Positions 1 to 10,231 of a stretch of DNA of 52,268 nt are shown one piece after another. Under the pieces are notes generated by a model that worked only from the letters and a program-made list of their open reading frames with translations, did no database searches and had not been told where the DNA came from. Every line of letters starts with the position of its first letter. Positions within the stretch are counted from its first letter, which is position 1. The position numbers were made by a program, and so were the translations under genes. The stretch spans positions 1 to 52,268 of the forward strand of contig VMRY01000008.1 of the NCBI GenBank assembly GCA_007713595.1, written 5' to 3'. This stretch comes from Sedimenticola thiotaurini. Lineage in GTDB: Bacteria > Pseudomonadota > Gammaproteobacteria > Chromatiales > Chromatiaceae.

Positions 1-60
1 AAGCAGGCGGGCAACGAATCTAAGGCGTTCTTCCATACGATTACACTCTTTCCAGGGCAT
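1..60 (-). CDS. IS481-family transposase, N-terminal fragment cut by the window edge
   Basis: Read leftwards from an ATG at 60-58, the 20 visible codons give MPWKECNRMEERLRFVARLL. This is the usual start of IS481-type transposases (MPWK... followed by a 'RL.FVARLL' helix before the helix-turn-helix). An AGGA lies 7 nt upstream of the ATG, so the start is well supported. The catalytic DDE domain would lie beyond position 1, so nothing can be said about integrity. The element end is probably near 124-130 (see the repeat entry). The family call rests on recognition of a short N-terminus. Confidence 0.6.
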   Translation of the reverse strand, partial: MPWKECNRMEERLRFVARLL

Positions 61-87
61 TCGAGATTCCTCCCAAATACCGTTATG

Positions 88-130
88 TGTAACCTATGTC
101 TCCGGTATTAGCTGTAACCTATGTGTCAGG
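88..130. repeat. Probable IS481 element end with two direct repeats
   Basis: TGTAACCTATGT occurs at 88-99 and again at 113-124, a 25-bp period, between the transposase start (60) and the integrase remnant (172). Read in the transposase direction the outer copy begins TGACACATAGGTTACA. A TG start and a duplicated subterminal motif fit IS481-type ends. The other end is outside the window, so the boundary is not proven. Confidence 0.45.
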
Positions 131-171
131 TAGCACAAAGGCTTACGAGAAATCGTGAGCCTTTTGTTTTT

Positions 172-430
172 CTAGCGTGTGGGAATCGTGTGGGATTTCT
201 GCACGATTTCCAGCCGCCGGTCAATCTGAGCCGCCGAATCAGCCAAATGCTCAGACGCGACATGAGCATAACGCAACACCATCTCATACGACTTCCAACC
301 GCCTAATTCCATCAGTTCTTGAAGACTGGTTCCGTTCATTACATGCCAACTGGCCCAAGTGTGCAGGAGGTGGTGAAAACGGAGGTCCTCAATGCCTGAC
401 TGTTTCAGTGCTCCTTTTCATGGTGGCTGG
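172..430 (-). pseudogene. Tyrosine recombinase (phage/island integrase), C-terminal remnant
   Basis: The reverse strand ends at a TAG (174-172) and encodes a recognisable integrase catalytic end: 'GIEDLRFHHLLHTWASWHV', then 'LQELMELGGW' and the nucleophile segment 'YEMVLRYAHVA'. In the family the second box reads H-x-L-R-H-T-W. Here the catalytic Arg is Leu (HHLLHTW). About ten codons further upstream an in-frame TGA sits where family members usually have Trp, and homology fades beyond it. The gene is therefore truncated, interrupted by a stop and catalytically dead. It is a trace of a former integrated element; no attachment site or tRNA is visible beside it. Confidence 0.7.
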
Positions 431-615
431 TAATTGAAGATACTTCGTAAACCAAATTTACGTTTAATTATCATGCTCAGGGGCGCGAGAATAAAAAACT
501 CAAATGCAATTAAGGGTCTGATGGCTTTCGCCATACTGTATTACGTGTGGGGGTTTACACATTAGAACTTGAATGACGTCAGTTTGCGCATGGAGATCAG
601 GAATAAATCATTTTG

Positions 616-1125
616 CTAAATCAGGATATGGATCGGCAGGAATCCTCTGTAGTATTTTTTATTTGAGTATCTGGACTGTACGATCAAGCGGTTTTCACAT
701 ATGAAGCATGTGATGCGTTTTTGATTGACTATGATACCGCAACGTCTGAGTCCAACCGTTACCCTTCGGTACCCATAGCAGGGCAATTCTGATAGCACTT
801 TCTCAATGGATTAAAGCAGTGCTTGGTCTGCGACTCTCTTGAGTCCTGGATGTCAATGTTTGGCTTTTTGTAGTATGTGCTTTCAGAAAACTTGGTATAC
901 CTACATCCTTTTATGAAGTTTCATCCTGTGGCTCTGAGACAATAGACGGTGGTTCTGCGCTGGGGAATGTTGTATTTCACTTTTTAGAAGGTCCAGTTCT
1001 ATGGCAAGCTGTCCCACTTTACATTCCAATGCAGCAATCTTTCCGTAGTACTCGCTGGCCCTTTTAAGGATTTCAATATCCACTGAAAGATCTCTACGTT
1101 CATATTTCTCAGACCATACCATCAA
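616..1125 (-). pseudogene. IS3-family transposase remnants (OrfA and OrfB pieces)
   Basis: Two reverse-strand pieces belong together. At 901-1125 is an OrfA-like coiled coil ('RASEYYGKIAALECKVGQL' then 'AIELDLLK'). At 616-798 is an OrfB piece with the HTH_21/INSB signature 'CYGYRRVTVGLRRCGIIVNQ' followed by KR. A full IS3 element is about 1.2-1.4 kb, and here both reading frames fit in about 500 bp with the DDE domain missing. The element is therefore deleted and inactive. It differs from the IS3-type fragment at the right edge of the window. Confidence 0.65.
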
Positions 1126-1532
1126 TATTCCATGGGGATATCGTGTTAGTGGTACTAGAAAATATTGTTTTCTGTTTCGTTTTTTCGGATGTTTTGATTA
1201 CTTCCTGTTTTTTAAGCTTGGGTTAAGCTTGCTGGCATTATCTTTATAGCACATGAGCGAGCCCTGGGTCGGTGGATCGGTAACATTGTGGTTTTAAGTA
1301 CAGAAAATATAGTGCTGTTTAATCCAATAGCGCCGATTTCTTCAAAGAAACAAAATTTCTTGAAGGGGCTTTAGAGTATATGTATTTCTAGCGTTTTGTT
1401 GCGCCGTATCGGTAGAAAAGATGATTATATAACACACAGGTGTTTTTAAGACTGGGGAAGTTATTGTGCCGTTGTTAGATGAATCTGAGCGGCTTTATAT
1501 GTATCACCTATCCCTGATTTGGAGCGATGTAA
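1126..1532. other. AT-rich gene-free stretch with one hairpin
   Basis: I see no credible gene in these 407 bases. They contain a short direct repeat (AAGCTTGGGTTAAGCTTG near 1216-1233) and an imperfect 10-bp hairpin at 1340-1365 (CTTCAAAGAAA / TTTCTTGAAG), followed by Gs rather than Ts, so not a classic terminator. The base composition is lower in GC than the genes that follow and continues the mobile-element region to the left. Confidence 0.4.
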
Positions 1533-2270
1533 ATGAGTGAATTAAGTGTAAAGGAATATAAAGTATGGGATCTGCCTACACGGCTGTTTCATTGGATTAA
1601 TTTCTTTTCCATTTTGCTGCTGATGTTCGTAGGATTGGTGATGTTATACAAAGATGCCCTGGGTATTCAAAACGTGGAAGCCAAGATCGCCTTAAAACAA
1701 CTACACGTTATTATTGGATATATATTCACTATTAATCTGGCGTGGCGCGCTATTTGGGCGTTTTTTGGAAATAAGCACGCACGTTGGACAGAGATCCTTC
1801 CGGGCAAAAATTATTTGGTAGAGTTGAAATCTTATTTAAGGTCCGTTAAGTCAGGTTCACCCAAGCAGTTTATTGGGCACAATCCGGCTGGTAAATTTTC
1901 TGTTATGGTGATTTATTTGGTATTGGTGATTATGGCGGTGACGGGTTTAATCCGCGCTGGAACCGATATCTATTTCCCGCCCTTTGGGACAATAGCAGCT
2001 GAGTATGTAGCTAAAGATGGTGTTGATCCCGCTAGCATACTTCCTTATGACAAAACAAACGTAAATCCGGAGAAATATCAGACGTTAAGCGCGTTCAAAA
2101 GACCGATTGGAATAATTCATTTGTACCTCTCATACTTTTTGATGTTAATCGCTCTGCTTCACATTGCCGCTGTGGTGAAAGCGGAATTATCTGGTAGTCA
2201 TGGTCTGGTTTCAGCAATGTTATCTGGCCGAAAAAGAATCGCAGGCACCCCAGAGGACGGGGATTTATAG
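1533..2270 (+). CDS. Cytochrome b561-type di-haem membrane protein
   Basis: This is a 245-residue membrane protein of the bacterial cytochrome b561 / Ni-Fe-hydrogenase cytochrome b family. These proteins pass electrons between periplasmic redox proteins and the quinone pool. Four hydrophobic helices are visible, with His residues placed as haem ligands: 'TRLFHWINFF' (about residue 20), 'LKQLHVIIGY' (about 58) and two in the last helix ('GIIHLYLSY' and 'ALLHIAAV', about 197-210). The start ATG follows GGAGCGATGTAA. It stands alone with no cytochrome c partner beside it, so the partner is unknown. A second family member lies at 7154-7894 beyond the RND genes. Hydrogenase coupling is possible but the Hyb operon has its own HybB, so this is not assumed. 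Confidence 0.8.
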   Translation: MSELSVKEYKVWDLPTRLFHWINFFSILLLMFVGLVMLYKDALGIQNVEAKIALKQLHVIIGYIFTINLAWRAIWAFFGNKHARWTEILPGKNYLVELKSYLRSVKSGSPKQFIGHNPAGKFSVMVIYLVLVIMAVTGLIRAGTDIYFPPFGTIAAEYVAKDGVDPASILPYDKTNVNPEKYQTLSAFKRPIGIIHLYLSYFLMLIALLHIAAVVKAELSGSHGLVSAMLSGRKRIAGTPEDGDL

Positions 2271-2337
2271 GGAGTAAGGCTATTGGTGTTCGTTGGATAA
2301 ATCTAACCTTTGTGGGTTAATCTTCGATGGCATTAAA

Positions 2338-2402
2338 ACTCCAGCACTAGAATATAAGAGAATAAAGTTGTTTAAATGGGCGAACGAGAAAAGTGCTGGA
2401 GT
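2338..2402. repeat. Inverted repeat, 11-bp perfect arms
   Basis: ACTCCAGCACT (2338-2348) and AGTGCTGGAGT (2392-2402) are exact reverse complements separated by 43 nt, in the 266-nt gap between the cytochrome b561 gene and the RND adaptor gene. There is no T-run after the right arm. It may be a miniature-element remnant or an operator-like structure; the rest of the gap shows nothing recognisable. Confidence 0.5.
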
Positions 2403-2536
2403 GATACGCCGTGTCGGGTATTTATCAGGTTGTTACGATAGCAGGTAGAAACTGGCATTGCTTGCTGGTGAAATAAAAAAGATATACAGCGATTACGCTT
2501 CTTAATATATTTTTACATTGCCGGTGCAAAATATTC

Positions 2537-3721
2537 ATGCAACGAAGAAACTGGTTGTATCTACTTATCCTAATGGTTGTTTTTGTTATGCTCGGTTGGT
2601 TTATTTACCAACGATTGATGGAAACCGGGCAAAAATCAAACCAGCAGGAAAGAACGCTTCAACCGGTACCGGTTGAAGCGGTGGCCGTTATGCAGGGAGG
2701 CATTGAGCGCCACAGATCCTTTTCCGGCACCTTACAGGCTCAAGCTGAAATGGTGGTGTCCCCCAAGGTCGGCGGCCGCGTTGAACAGTTGGATGTTGAT
2801 TTGGCAGATTTCGTCTCCCGTGACCAAGTGATAGCCAGGCTGGACAATGCTGAATATGTGCAGGCTGTCCGACAGGTTGAAGCGGACCTGGCCGTTGCAA
2901 GGGCGAATCTAGCAGAGGCGCAAAGTCTATTGAAGATTGCCGAACGGGAATTGGAACGGATTGATAAATTGAGTCAGCGAGGGGTCAGTTCTGAATCCCA
3001 GCGCGATGCGGCCAAGGCTGACCAGCTTGCAAAACAGGCCCATGTGGAGGTAACTAAAGCCCAGGTAACCCGTGCTGAATCGGCACTGGAGAGCTCACGC
3101 ATTCGGCTTGGTTATACCGTGGTCACCGCCAGCTGGCGTGGTGATAGCGAACAGCGGGTGGTTGCGGAGCGTTATGTTGATGAGGGTGAAACGGTCAGCG
3201 CTAATACCCCTCTGTTGCGCATCGTCGAACTCAATCCGATCACTGTGGTCTTCTTTGTCACCGAACGAGATTATGCTCTGCTGCAGCATGGCCAGCTCGC
3301 CAGTCTTACTACTGATGCCTATCCTGGTGAATCATTTACCGGTCAGATTGTGCGTATCTCTCCGGTGTTTCGCGAAAGTACCCGCCAGGCTCAAGTAGAA
3401 ATGCGGGTTAAAAATCCTCTGCTAAGACTCAAGCCCGGTATGTTTGTGCGTGTCACGGTGACGTTGGGGCGGGCAGACGACGTTACCATCATACCCGAGC
3501 AGGCACTGGTCACTCGCGATGGCAATAGCGGGGTGTTTGTTGTTTCCGCAGATGGAAAAACCGTTATATGGCGACTGGTTAAGGTAGGTATACAGCAGGG
3601 AGACAGGGTACAGGTTACCGGAGAGGGACTCAGCGGACAGGTAGTGACACTGGGCCAGCAACTGCTGGATGACCGTTCGGCTGTACGTGTCTCTCGTTCA
3701 GGCTCAGGAACCAGTCCATGA
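2537..3721 (+). CDS. RND efflux periplasmic adaptor (membrane fusion protein)
   Basis: This is a 394-residue periplasmic adaptor of the HlyD/AcrA family, bridging an RND pump to an outer-membrane channel. The order is: N-terminal membrane anchor (residues 5-25), first lipoyl half and barrel strand ('[20 protein letters not shown]', about 76-95), an alpha-hairpin rich in Ala/Glu (about 100-175), second lipoyl half with '[19 protein letters not shown]', a beta-barrel ('VFFVTERDY'), and a membrane-proximal domain ('[12 protein letters not shown]'). Its stop overlaps the start of the permease gene (ATGA at 3718-3721), so the two are translationally coupled. No TolC-like gene is adjacent. The substrate is not evident. 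Confidence 0.88.
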   Translation: MQRRNWLYLLILMVVFVMLGWFIYQRLMETGQKSNQQERTLQPVPVEAVAVMQGGIERHRSFSGTLQAQAEMVVSPKVGGRVEQLDVDLADFVSRDQVIARLDNAEYVQAVRQVEADLAVARANLAEAQSLLKIAERELERIDKLSQRGVSSESQRDAAKADQLAKQAHVEVTKAQVTRAESALESSRIRLGYTVVTASWRGDSEQRVVAERYVDEGETVSANTPLLRIVELNPITVVFFVTERDYALLQHGQLASLTTDAYPGESFTGQIVRISPVFRESTRQAQVEMRVKNPLLRLKPGMFVRVTVTLGRADDVTIIPEQALVTRDGNSGVFVVSADGKTVIWRLVKVGIQQGDRVQVTGEGLSGQVVTLGQQLLDDRSAVRVSRSGSGTSP

Positions 3722-6700
3722 ACCTGGCCCGGGCAAGTGTTCGCCGCCCCGTCTTTACCAGTATGCTGGCACTGATTGTGGTGGTTCTCGGTTCGGTTGC
3801 CTTGAGCCGCCTGCAGATTGATCTGCTGCCCAGCATCGAACTCCCCACCCTCACCGTTCGCACCGAGTACGAGGGGGCCGATCCTATTGTAATGGAACGG
3901 CTGGTAACCCAGATCGTGGAGGAGATCGTGGCTACCGTGCCGGGGGTGGAAGAGATGTCCTCAACCTCCTATGAAGGCAACAGCCGGGTCCGTGTCAGCT
4001 TCAGCTGGGGTACCGATATCGATAACGCCGCCATCAATGTGCAGTCCACCCTAGCAGATGAGGCCAGTGAACTGCCTGATGATATTGTGGGGCCACGGAT
4101 CAGCAAATTCGATGTGGATAGCTATCCAGTGGTGATCCTTGGAATTTCCAGCAAACTGGACCCAGTGGAATTGACCCAGATTGTGGAGCAGCAGATTCGT
4201 TATCGCTTCTCAAGGGTTCCCGGTGTGGCGCAAGTGGACCCGTGGGGTGGTTTCAGCCGTGAGGTCCGGGTGGAGCTGGATCCGGTAAAACTGAATGCCC
4301 TGGGACTGCCGCTGAATGATATGCTGTCGACCATTCGTGACGCCAATCTAGATCTCCCGGCAGGCAAGATTGAACAGGGTCGGTATCAAGTCACTCTGCG
4401 TGCTCCAGCTGAGTATATTGACTTGGAACAGATTCGCAATACAGTGGTGGCCCAGCGTGCGGGAGCTGTAATATCTCTCGGGCAGATTGCCAAAGTTCGT
4501 GATACCTATGAAAAACCGACTCGCATCATCCGGGTTAACGGGGAACAGGGTCTGCGGGTTGCCATCCGCAAGCAGTCAGGCGCCAACACGGTAGAGGTAG
4601 CGCAGCGGGTGCTGGCAGAGGTGGCTGCAGTAAACCTGGCATTTCCCCAGATCCATATTACGCCGGTGATAAATCAGGGAAACTTTATTGAGCGAGCCAT
4701 CTCCAATGTGGCTAACTCGGTGTTGTATGGCGGCTCACTCGCGGTACTGGTGCTATTGTTCTTCCTGCGCAATCTGCGCAGTACTCTGGTTATCTCCCTG
4801 GCGATTCCAATCTCTATGCTCGCCACCTTCGGTCTACTTTACTTCGGCGGCTTTACACTGAATTTGATGACTCTGGGTGGGTTGGCGCTGGGTGTGGGCA
4901 TGATGGTGGATAGCTCTGTGGTGGTCCTGGAGAATATCGCCAGACGCCAACAGGAACAAGAGGAGCCATCTGCAGTAGCTGCTGTCAATGGCACAGGCGA
5001 AGTAGCTTCAGCGGTCATTGCTGGTACCGTCACCACCCTGGTGATCTTCCTGCCGCTGATCTTTGTACGCGGGGTTTCCGGGGTACTGTTCAAAGAGCTT
5101 GCCTACGTCGTGATGTTCTCCTTGTTCTGCTCGCTGCTGGTATCACTCAGCCTAGTACCGATGCTCAGCTCCCGTCTGCTTAAAAAACATCCGGTTGCCA
5201 ACAGTGATGGTTGGCGTTCTCGTCTGGCGGCCCGTGCAGGGGCAGGCTTTGAGGCAATGGAGAACGGCTATCGAGATATGCTTAAACGCGTACTTAACCA
5301 GCGCTTGGTAACCATTGTATCTGCGCTGATTATTTTTATTGCCAGTCTGTTCCTGGCTCCATTGCTCGGTACTGAGTTCATGCCACCCAGCGATGAAGGT
5401 GAGGTGCGGATTAGTGGTGAGATGGAGGTGGGCACCCGTCTGGATATGATAGACCAACAGACCAGGCTGATGGAGGAGATTGTTTACTCTGCAGTTCCTG
5501 AAAGCGTCTCATCGGTGGTCAGTGTGGTAACTTCTGGTAGCAGGGGTAGCTCCAAGGCAATGGGGGAGATTCGTCTCTCACTGCTGCCGGCCACGCAGCG
5601 CAGCCGTTCCAATCAGGATATTGCCAATGACCTGCGCCATAGGCTAGAAAACCAGATTCCCGGCATGAAGATCCGGGTGCGTGCGCCTCAGGGACAATTT
5701 CTGTTAGAGCGTCTGCTCGCCAGTGTTGAAGGCGTCACAGTGGAGGTGCGTGGATTTGATCTAGATAACCTGGCGTTGTTGGCACAACAGGTCTCCAGCG
5801 CTATAGCAGACGTACCAGGTGTAACCGATATTGAGTTGAGTCGTGAGGCAGGTATTCCGCAACAAGAGATCCACGTCAAACGTGACAAGATCAGCGATTT
5901 AGGACTCAGTGTACGCGATGTAACCGAGGTGATCGAAACCGCTGTCGCCGGTTCCAAGGCGGGAGAGTTTCGGGTAGAGGGCGACGCCTATCGTATCCTG
6001 GTGCAACTGGAAGATGCGGAGAAGCGTTCGCTGGATGAGATTATGGATCTAACCATCCGTACCCCCAGCGATGAGATGGTGGTACTGCGTAATCTAGTGG
6101 ATACTGAACGAGGAGAGGGACCGGCCACAATAGAACGCAAAGATCAGCAGCGACTAATCACCATCACCGCTAATGTGGCCGATCGTGACCTGGGTTCAGT
6201 AGCGGCTGAGATTCGGACGCGGCTCAACCAGATCCCCCGTCCCATGGGCTATGATCTGCTGATATCTGGCAACTTCAAAGAACAGCAGCAGGCTTTTGGC
6301 GAATTACTTATTTCCCTGCTGCTGGCCCTGCTACTGGTATATATGGTGCTGGCATCCCAATATGAATCTCTGGGTGATCCATTGGTAGTTATGCTCTCTG
6401 TACCCATGGCAGCCATCGGGGTTCTGGTTACCTTGTTTCTGACGAATACCACCTTGAATCTACAGTCGGCTATTGGCTGCATCATGCTTGGCGGCATTGT
6501 GGTCAATAACGCAATCTTGCTGGTGGATCAGGCTGGACAATTGCGCCGCTCGGGGCTTGATACCGATACGGCCTTGGCAGAGGCAGGTCGGCGTCGACTG
6601 CGTCCGGTACTGATGACTACCCTGACTACCATCTTGGCACTGCTACCATTGGCTTTCGGCATAGGAGAGGGTGCTGATGCTCAGGCACCGATGGCCCGTG

Positions 6701-6810
6701 CCGTCATCGGCGGCCTTAGTGTGTCTACCTTGATTACCTTGGTGTTGATCCCGGCTGTCTATTCTCTCTTCCATCGCCGACCCATGACGTCGGTTCACGT
6801 AACTGAATGA
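3718..6810 (+). CDS. RND family permease (HAE-type efflux pump)
   Basis: A 1030-residue inner-membrane RND transporter of full family length, with two repeats of TM segments and large periplasmic porter loops. The N-terminal helix carries the typical '[16 protein letters not shown]' sequence. The TM4 proton-relay motif reads '[16 protein letters not shown]': one Asp is present and the neighbouring position is Ser rather than a second Asp, as in a subset of the family. The C-terminal half has '[20 protein letters not shown]' and '[14 protein letters not shown]'. It is coupled to the adaptor by a 4-nt overlap. Drugs or organic compounds are more likely substrates than metals, since the Met/Asp pattern of CusA-type pumps is not seen, but this is inference. 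Confidence 0.9.
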   Translation: MNLARASVRRPVFTSMLALIVVVLGSVALSRLQIDLLPSIELPTLTVRTEYEGADPIVMERLVTQIVEEIVATVPGVEEMSSTSYEGNSRVRVSFSWGTDIDNAAINVQSTLADEASELPDDIVGPRISKFDVDSYPVVILGISSKLDPVELTQIVEQQIRYRFSRVPGVAQVDPWGGFSREVRVELDPVKLNALGLPLNDMLSTIRDANLDLPAGKIEQGRYQVTLRAPAEYIDLEQIRNTVVAQRAGAVISLGQIAKVRDTYEKPTRIIRVNGEQGLRVAIRKQSGANTVEVAQRVLAEVAAVNLAFPQIHITPVINQGNFIERAISNVANSVLYGGSLAVLVLLFFLRNLRSTLVISLAIPISMLATFGLLYFGGFTLNLMTLGGLALGVGMMVDSSVVVLENIARRQQEQEEPSAVAAVNGTGEVASAVIAGTVTTLVIFLPLIFVRGVSGVLFKELAYVVMFSLFCSLLVSLSLVPMLSSRLLKKHPVANSDGWRSRLAARAGAGFEAMENGYRDMLKRVLNQRLVTIVSALIIFIASLFLAPLLGTEFMPPSDEGEVRISGEMEVGTRLDMIDQQTRLMEEIVYSAVPESVSSVVSVVTSGSRGSSKAMGEIRLSLLPATQRSRSNQDIANDLRHRLENQIPGMKIRVRAPQGQFLLERLLASVEGVTVEVRGFDLDNLALLAQQVSSAIADVPGVTDIELSREAGIPQQEIHVKRDKISDLGLSVRDVTEVIETAVAGSKAGEFRVEGDAYRILVQLEDAEKRSLDEIMDLTIRTPSDEMVVLRNLVDTERGEGPATIERKDQQRLITITANVADRDLGSVAAEIRTRLNQIPRPMGYDLLISGNFKEQQQAFGELLISLLLALLLVYMVLASQYESLGDPLVVMLSVPMAAIGVLVTLFLTNTTLNLQSAIGCIMLGGIVVNNAILLVDQAGQLRRSGLDTDTALAEAGRRRLRPVLMTTLTTILALLPLAFGIGEGADAQAPMARAVIGGLSVSTLITLVLIPAVYSLFHRRPMTSVHVTE

Positions 6811-7153
6811 TCCATTACGAGTAGTGTCAGTAAGCCCGTTCACGTCACAATTACATCTGCTTGGGTTGCTAGTGAATAGACAAGTTAAATGGCCAGTGGT
6901 TTTACCGGATGCTTATCAGATTAAGCCTTCAAATGGCGAAAATTCAAGGCCAAGGCCCTGGATACTCTGAGCCCACCATTCCATCCTTGTCTTTGTCTAC
7001 TTTACTGCTCAACAGTGGACGCATATCTTCGAGGATCTTTCTGATCCCGCCACTCTAACCAAGAAGATAGCGGGAAAAGCTAAACCCAAGCTGGAAAAAT
7101 AAGTTAGAAATAAAAAAAGAAGTAGTGGTAAATTTAGTGATATCCGCAGTCAT
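6811..7153. other. Gene-free interval, nothing recognised
   Basis: 343 bases between the convergent RND permease and second cytochrome b561 genes. No credible open frame, clear terminator hairpin or repeat was found. The middle part (6940-7100) has a coding-like base composition but is broken by stops in all frames I tried, so it may be a decayed gene. Confidence 0.3.
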
Positions 7154-7894
7154 TTAGACCCTTCGGAAGGGCCGCCTCTTCATGAAGAACATCTTCCTCC
7201 ATATGTCACGGCCATAAAGGGCATGGATGATCACTGCTCCCACATGGATTACCAGATAGGCCGGCACCAGTGTCTCTCCCACCTCATGGATCTCCACGAT
7301 TAAATGCATTAAACCATCTGTGCTCCTGCCGGGTTCCAGAAAGAAAAATATTAAACTACCTGTCACTGCCATCCAGGTAAAGATAATCAGGCCTGCAGCA
7401 TTTATCAGTCCGGCAATCCCCTGATGGGCCGGGCGCTTTGGTTTTTTGTATAGGAGTGCAGACATTAGGCCCTCGCGCGCGAGGAGGAACTGTTCTTTTG
7501 TGTAGGGAACCCAGTTTGAAAAGCGGGCAGCTTGCGTCCCGACTAGACCGTAGACAATTCGCAAGAGAATAAATACGGAAAGACCCATGCCTAGCCATTT
7601 GTGCAGGGTGTAACCGAAATACTCCAATTTCTTATAGTCGTCTGCGCCGTCTCCGGTAAAATAAGCGGCCAGTGCAAAGACCATGATGCCGAGATGTATT
7701 GCCCTTGTTGGTATATCTATTTTACCCGTTTTAAACACAGCTTTTTTCTTATCGATTGAACCATCCGCTGTATTGTAAATTCGCGTATCATGCTTCATTT
7801 TTTGCATCTCTTGGTTAAGTTCCTGAGCTGATTTTAGCTCCCGAAGGTTAAACCAAGCTGAAATCAGCAGGGTAGGCAAATAAAACTTCAGCAT
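7154..7894 (-). CDS. Cytochrome b561-type membrane protein (second copy)
   Basis: Up to 246 residues, with the b561 fold: 'TRAIHLGIMVFALAAYFTG', 'GYTLHKWLGMGLSVF', a third helix ending 'TGSLIFFFLEPG', and a last helix with several His ('HLIVEIHEVGETLVPAYLVI' then HVGAVIIHALYG), which supplies the haem ligands. A basic C-terminus (KMFFMKRRPFRR) fits a cytoplasmic end. The N-terminus is uncertain. The longest frame starts at 7894, but internal ATGs about 30 codons in, just before 'KHDTRIYNT', are also possible and none has a strong ribosome site. It is transcribed towards the RND genes. The redox partner is unknown. Confidence 0.75.
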   Translation of the reverse strand: MLKFYLPTLLISAWFNLRELKSAQELNQEMQKMKHDTRIYNTADGSIDKKKAVFKTGKIDIPTRAIHLGIMVFALAAYFTGDGADDYKKLEYFGYTLHKWLGMGLSVFILLRIVYGLVGTQAARFSNWVPYTKEQFLLAREGLMSALLYKKPKRPAHQGIAGLINAAGLIIFTWMAVTGSLIFFFLEPGRSTDGLMHLIVEIHEVGETLVPAYLVIHVGAVIIHALYGRDIWRKMFFMKRRPFRRV

Positions 7895-8125
7895 TACCCA
7901 TCACTGTGTTGATTTGCATCTGATTTTGATCTGCTCTTTGCGCATTAAGCTGATCCACATAAATTGGTGTAAGGTTAATCCATAAAATGGCAGAAGGCAT
8001 GTCTTTCGAGTGCTTTATTCAGGAGCGAGATAATGACTATTTGTTCCTGTCAAATATGTCAAATGGATGAGAAAAAGAGAGTCAGGTTATGTGCTACTTT
8101 AGGTGTATTTCTAAAGAATGAGTGA

Positions 8126-9445
8126 TTATTCGATTGGTATAACCAGCTGTGCACAAGTACCACCGCCTTCACGTTCAAGTAGTTTTATTTTCCACCCGTT
8201 TGTATTGGCCAGTTGTTGTACTATAGCTAAACCTAAACCACTTCCTCCGGTTTTGCTGTTGCGTGATTTTTCCAGTCGAAAAAAAGGTTGGAATACGGCT
8301 TCACGCTGATCATGTGGAATACCCGGACCCCGGTCTAGCACCTGAAGCGTGAGTGCCTTGTTGTCGCAGTTGCACTCAATTCTTACCGGATTACCTTCTC
8401 CGTAACGTATTGCATTTTCCAATAAATTAGAAATGATGCGTTGGAGCGCCAGTGAGTTCAGTTTAAAACTACAGGATTTACTTCGGTTCCATTCTATTAT
8501 CTGATTGCCCTGTATTGCGGACTCAACAATGGGATCGATTAGCTTGCCAATTTCGACTAACTCCTTTTTCTGTTGGTCCAACTCCAGGTTGATTTCGAGT
8601 GCTTGCCCAATGAGTCGATTGACAGATTCCAGGTCACGACGTATCCCTTTCATAAGATGTGGGTCGCCCCCATCTTCTGGTAACATTTCCAGTGCCAGTT
8701 GTATTTGAGTCAGTGGTGTTCGCAGGTCATGTGATATACCCGCCAATAGAACAGTTCGGTTAGCAAGTAACTCCTTCACCTGTATGTTCATTCGATTAAA
8801 TTCTCTGGCGAGGACCACTAACTCCTCTGGGCCCTCTTCCGGAACAGGACCTGGCCACTGTCCCTTGCCAATTAATTTGGCCGCATGATAGAGGCGCTCT
8901 ATAGTTACCGTCAGACGTCTAGTTAAGAGTGTGGCGGTAATAAAGGTGAGCATAAAACCAGTTATCAAAAGGACAAAAAAGGCTATGGATGGTTTTACAC
9001 CGATACGTGATCGAGGAAATCCAAAGCGCAGTGTTCCGTCAGAAATAGGGATGTCCGCCCAAAACCATACCTCTCCACTAATATCAGTACTTGTCTTTAT
9101 TGGAATCTCCTTTCCAAGCTGCCTGTTTAATGACCCTTTAAGAAAAAACAGGTAGGGGAGTAGACTTTCCGAATCGGGCAGTTCGACATTGGAAGTTGTT
9201 AAGATCAAGTGATGTTTTTTGTGCATCCGTTCTTCAAAGACTTCGCGTTTGGCTGGGGGTAGCAGTTCCCATGTTTCAGCCGCATGGGTAACAATGCTCG
9301 CAAGGTCGTTAGTCGCTCGTTGGCCGAGCGGAACCACCATATAAAAGGCAATGGTTGAAAGAACAACTATCATAAACCCAATCGAGACTACACCGATGGT
9401 GGAGAGAATCTTCCAGAAATAACTCTGAAATTGAAACAGACGCAT
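8126..9445 (-). CDS. envZ: EnvZ-type sensor histidine kinase
   Basis: A membrane sensor kinase of the EnvZ/OmpR pair. There are two TM helices (about 10-40 and 160-185 from the chosen start) around a periplasmic sensor of about 120 residues, then HAMP ('TRRLTVTIERLYHAAKLIGK'), a HisKA box with the phospho-acceptor His ('LLAGISHDLRTPLTQIQLAL'), N box ('IISNLLENAIRYG'), G1 ('VLDRGPGIP') and G2 ('GGSGLGLAIV'). I place the start at 9445, 9 nt after the ompR stop. A longer frame would begin at 9493 inside ompR but adds an unlikely N-terminus and has no ribosome site. It is co-transcribed with ompR. The signal sensed cannot be read from the sequence. Confidence 0.88.
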   Translation of the reverse strand: MRLFQFQSYFWKILSTIGVVSIGFMIVVLSTIAFYMVVPLGQRATNDLASIVTHAAETWELLPPAKREVFEERMHKKHHLILTTSNVELPDSESLLPYLFFLKGSLNRQLGKEIPIKTSTDISGEVWFWADIPISDGTLRFGFPRSRIGVKPSIAFFVLLITGFMLTFITATLLTRRLTVTIERLYHAAKLIGKGQWPGPVPEEGPEELVVLAREFNRMNIQVKELLANRTVLLAGISHDLRTPLTQIQLALEMLPEDGGDPHLMKGIRRDLESVNRLIGQALEINLELDQQKKELVEIGKLIDPIVESAIQGNQIIEWNRSKSCSFKLNSLALQRIISNLLENAIRYGEGNPVRIECNCDNKALTLQVLDRGPGIPHDQREAVFQPFFRLEKSRNSKTGGSGLGLAIVQQLANTNGWKIKLLEREGGGTCAQLVIPIE

Positions 9446-9453
9446 GTGGTCTA

Positions 9454-10167
9454 TTACTCGTCGTCGTGGGAGAAAATATAGCCAGCACCCCATACTGTAC
9501 GAAGGTATACAGGTTCAGCGGGATTGGTCTCTATCTTGCGACGCAAGCGTCCGACGCAGACATCAATACTCCTGTCCATGGGTGAATGATCATAGCCCTT
9601 GGTGAGTTCCAGCAAGGTGTCACGATTCAGCACCCGATCGGGGTGTGATAGGAAGATCTGCAGGAGGGTGAACTCACCCGTAGTGAGTGGAATATTGATA
9701 CCCTCCTTTAGCAGTTTGTGTTTCTGCAGGTCCAGAATAAACGGGCCAAAGGTGAGTAACGAGATCTCTTTATTAGAGGAAGCTTGGCTGGACTGTTTGC
9801 AACGCCGCAAAACAGAGCGAATTCGGGCTAGCAATTCCCTTGGGTTAAATGGCTTTGTGAGATAGTCATCAGCCCCCATCTCCAGACCGACAATTCGGTC
9901 AAGCTCTTCGCCGCGGGCAGATAAGATGATGATGGGCAGATTTTTTTGTTGACGTAAGCGGCGACCAATGGAAAGGCCGTCCTCTCCGGGTAGCATGAGG
10001 TCAAGAATGACCAGATCAACAGTATGCTTTTCCAGATAGCGATCCAGGGCAGCACCGTCTTCAACGGCCTCAACGTCATAGCCCTCTTTGGATAGATAAC
10101 TCTTTAGCAATAATCTGAGTTCTGTTTCGTCATCGACTACCAGCAACCGCTGTTTTGTTGTGTTCAA
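9454..10167 (-). CDS. ompR: OmpR-type response regulator
   Basis: A 237-residue response regulator. The receiver domain has acidic residues Asp12/Asp13, phospho-acceptor Asp56 in 'LVILDLMLPGEDGLSIGRRL', and the conserved 'DYLTKPFNPRELLARI' Lys region. A winged-helix output domain follows, ending 'YLRTVWGAGYIFSHDDE'. The 'LMLPGEDGLSI.RRLR' and 'TVWG.GY.F' segments are close to OmpR proper rather than to other subfamily members. It lies first in an operon with envZ. It is divergent from a cytochrome c'-like gene, and the shared intergenic region has candidate binding repeats (10204-10231), so that gene may be a target. Confidence 0.9.
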   Translation of the reverse strand: MNTTKQRLLVVDDETELRLLLKSYLSKEGYDVEAVEDGAALDRYLEKHTVDLVILDLMLPGEDGLSIGRRLRQQKNLPIIILSARGEELDRIVGLEMGADDYLTKPFNPRELLARIRSVLRRCKQSSQASSNKEISLLTFGPFILDLQKHKLLKEGINIPLTTGEFTLLQIFLSHPDRVLNRDTLLELTKGYDHSPMDRSIDVCVGRLRRKIETNPAEPVYLRTVWGAGYIFSHDDE

Positions 10168-10203
10168 TTGGTAATCCCGTCATCGATTTGATTGATACAA
10201 TTT

Positions 10204-10231
10204 TGAAACATTTTCGTTTCATCTTGTTACA
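10204..10231. promoter_or_regulatory. Candidate OmpR-family binding repeats
   Basis: Between ompR and the divergent cytochrome c'-like gene there is an inverted repeat TGAAAC-N6-GTTTCA (10204-10221) that runs into a direct repeat GTTTCA-TCTT-GTTACA (10216-10231) with a 10-bp period. OmpR-type regulators bind direct repeats with roughly one helical turn spacing, so this is a plausible site for auto- and divergent regulation. This is pattern-based inference only. Confidence 0.35.
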
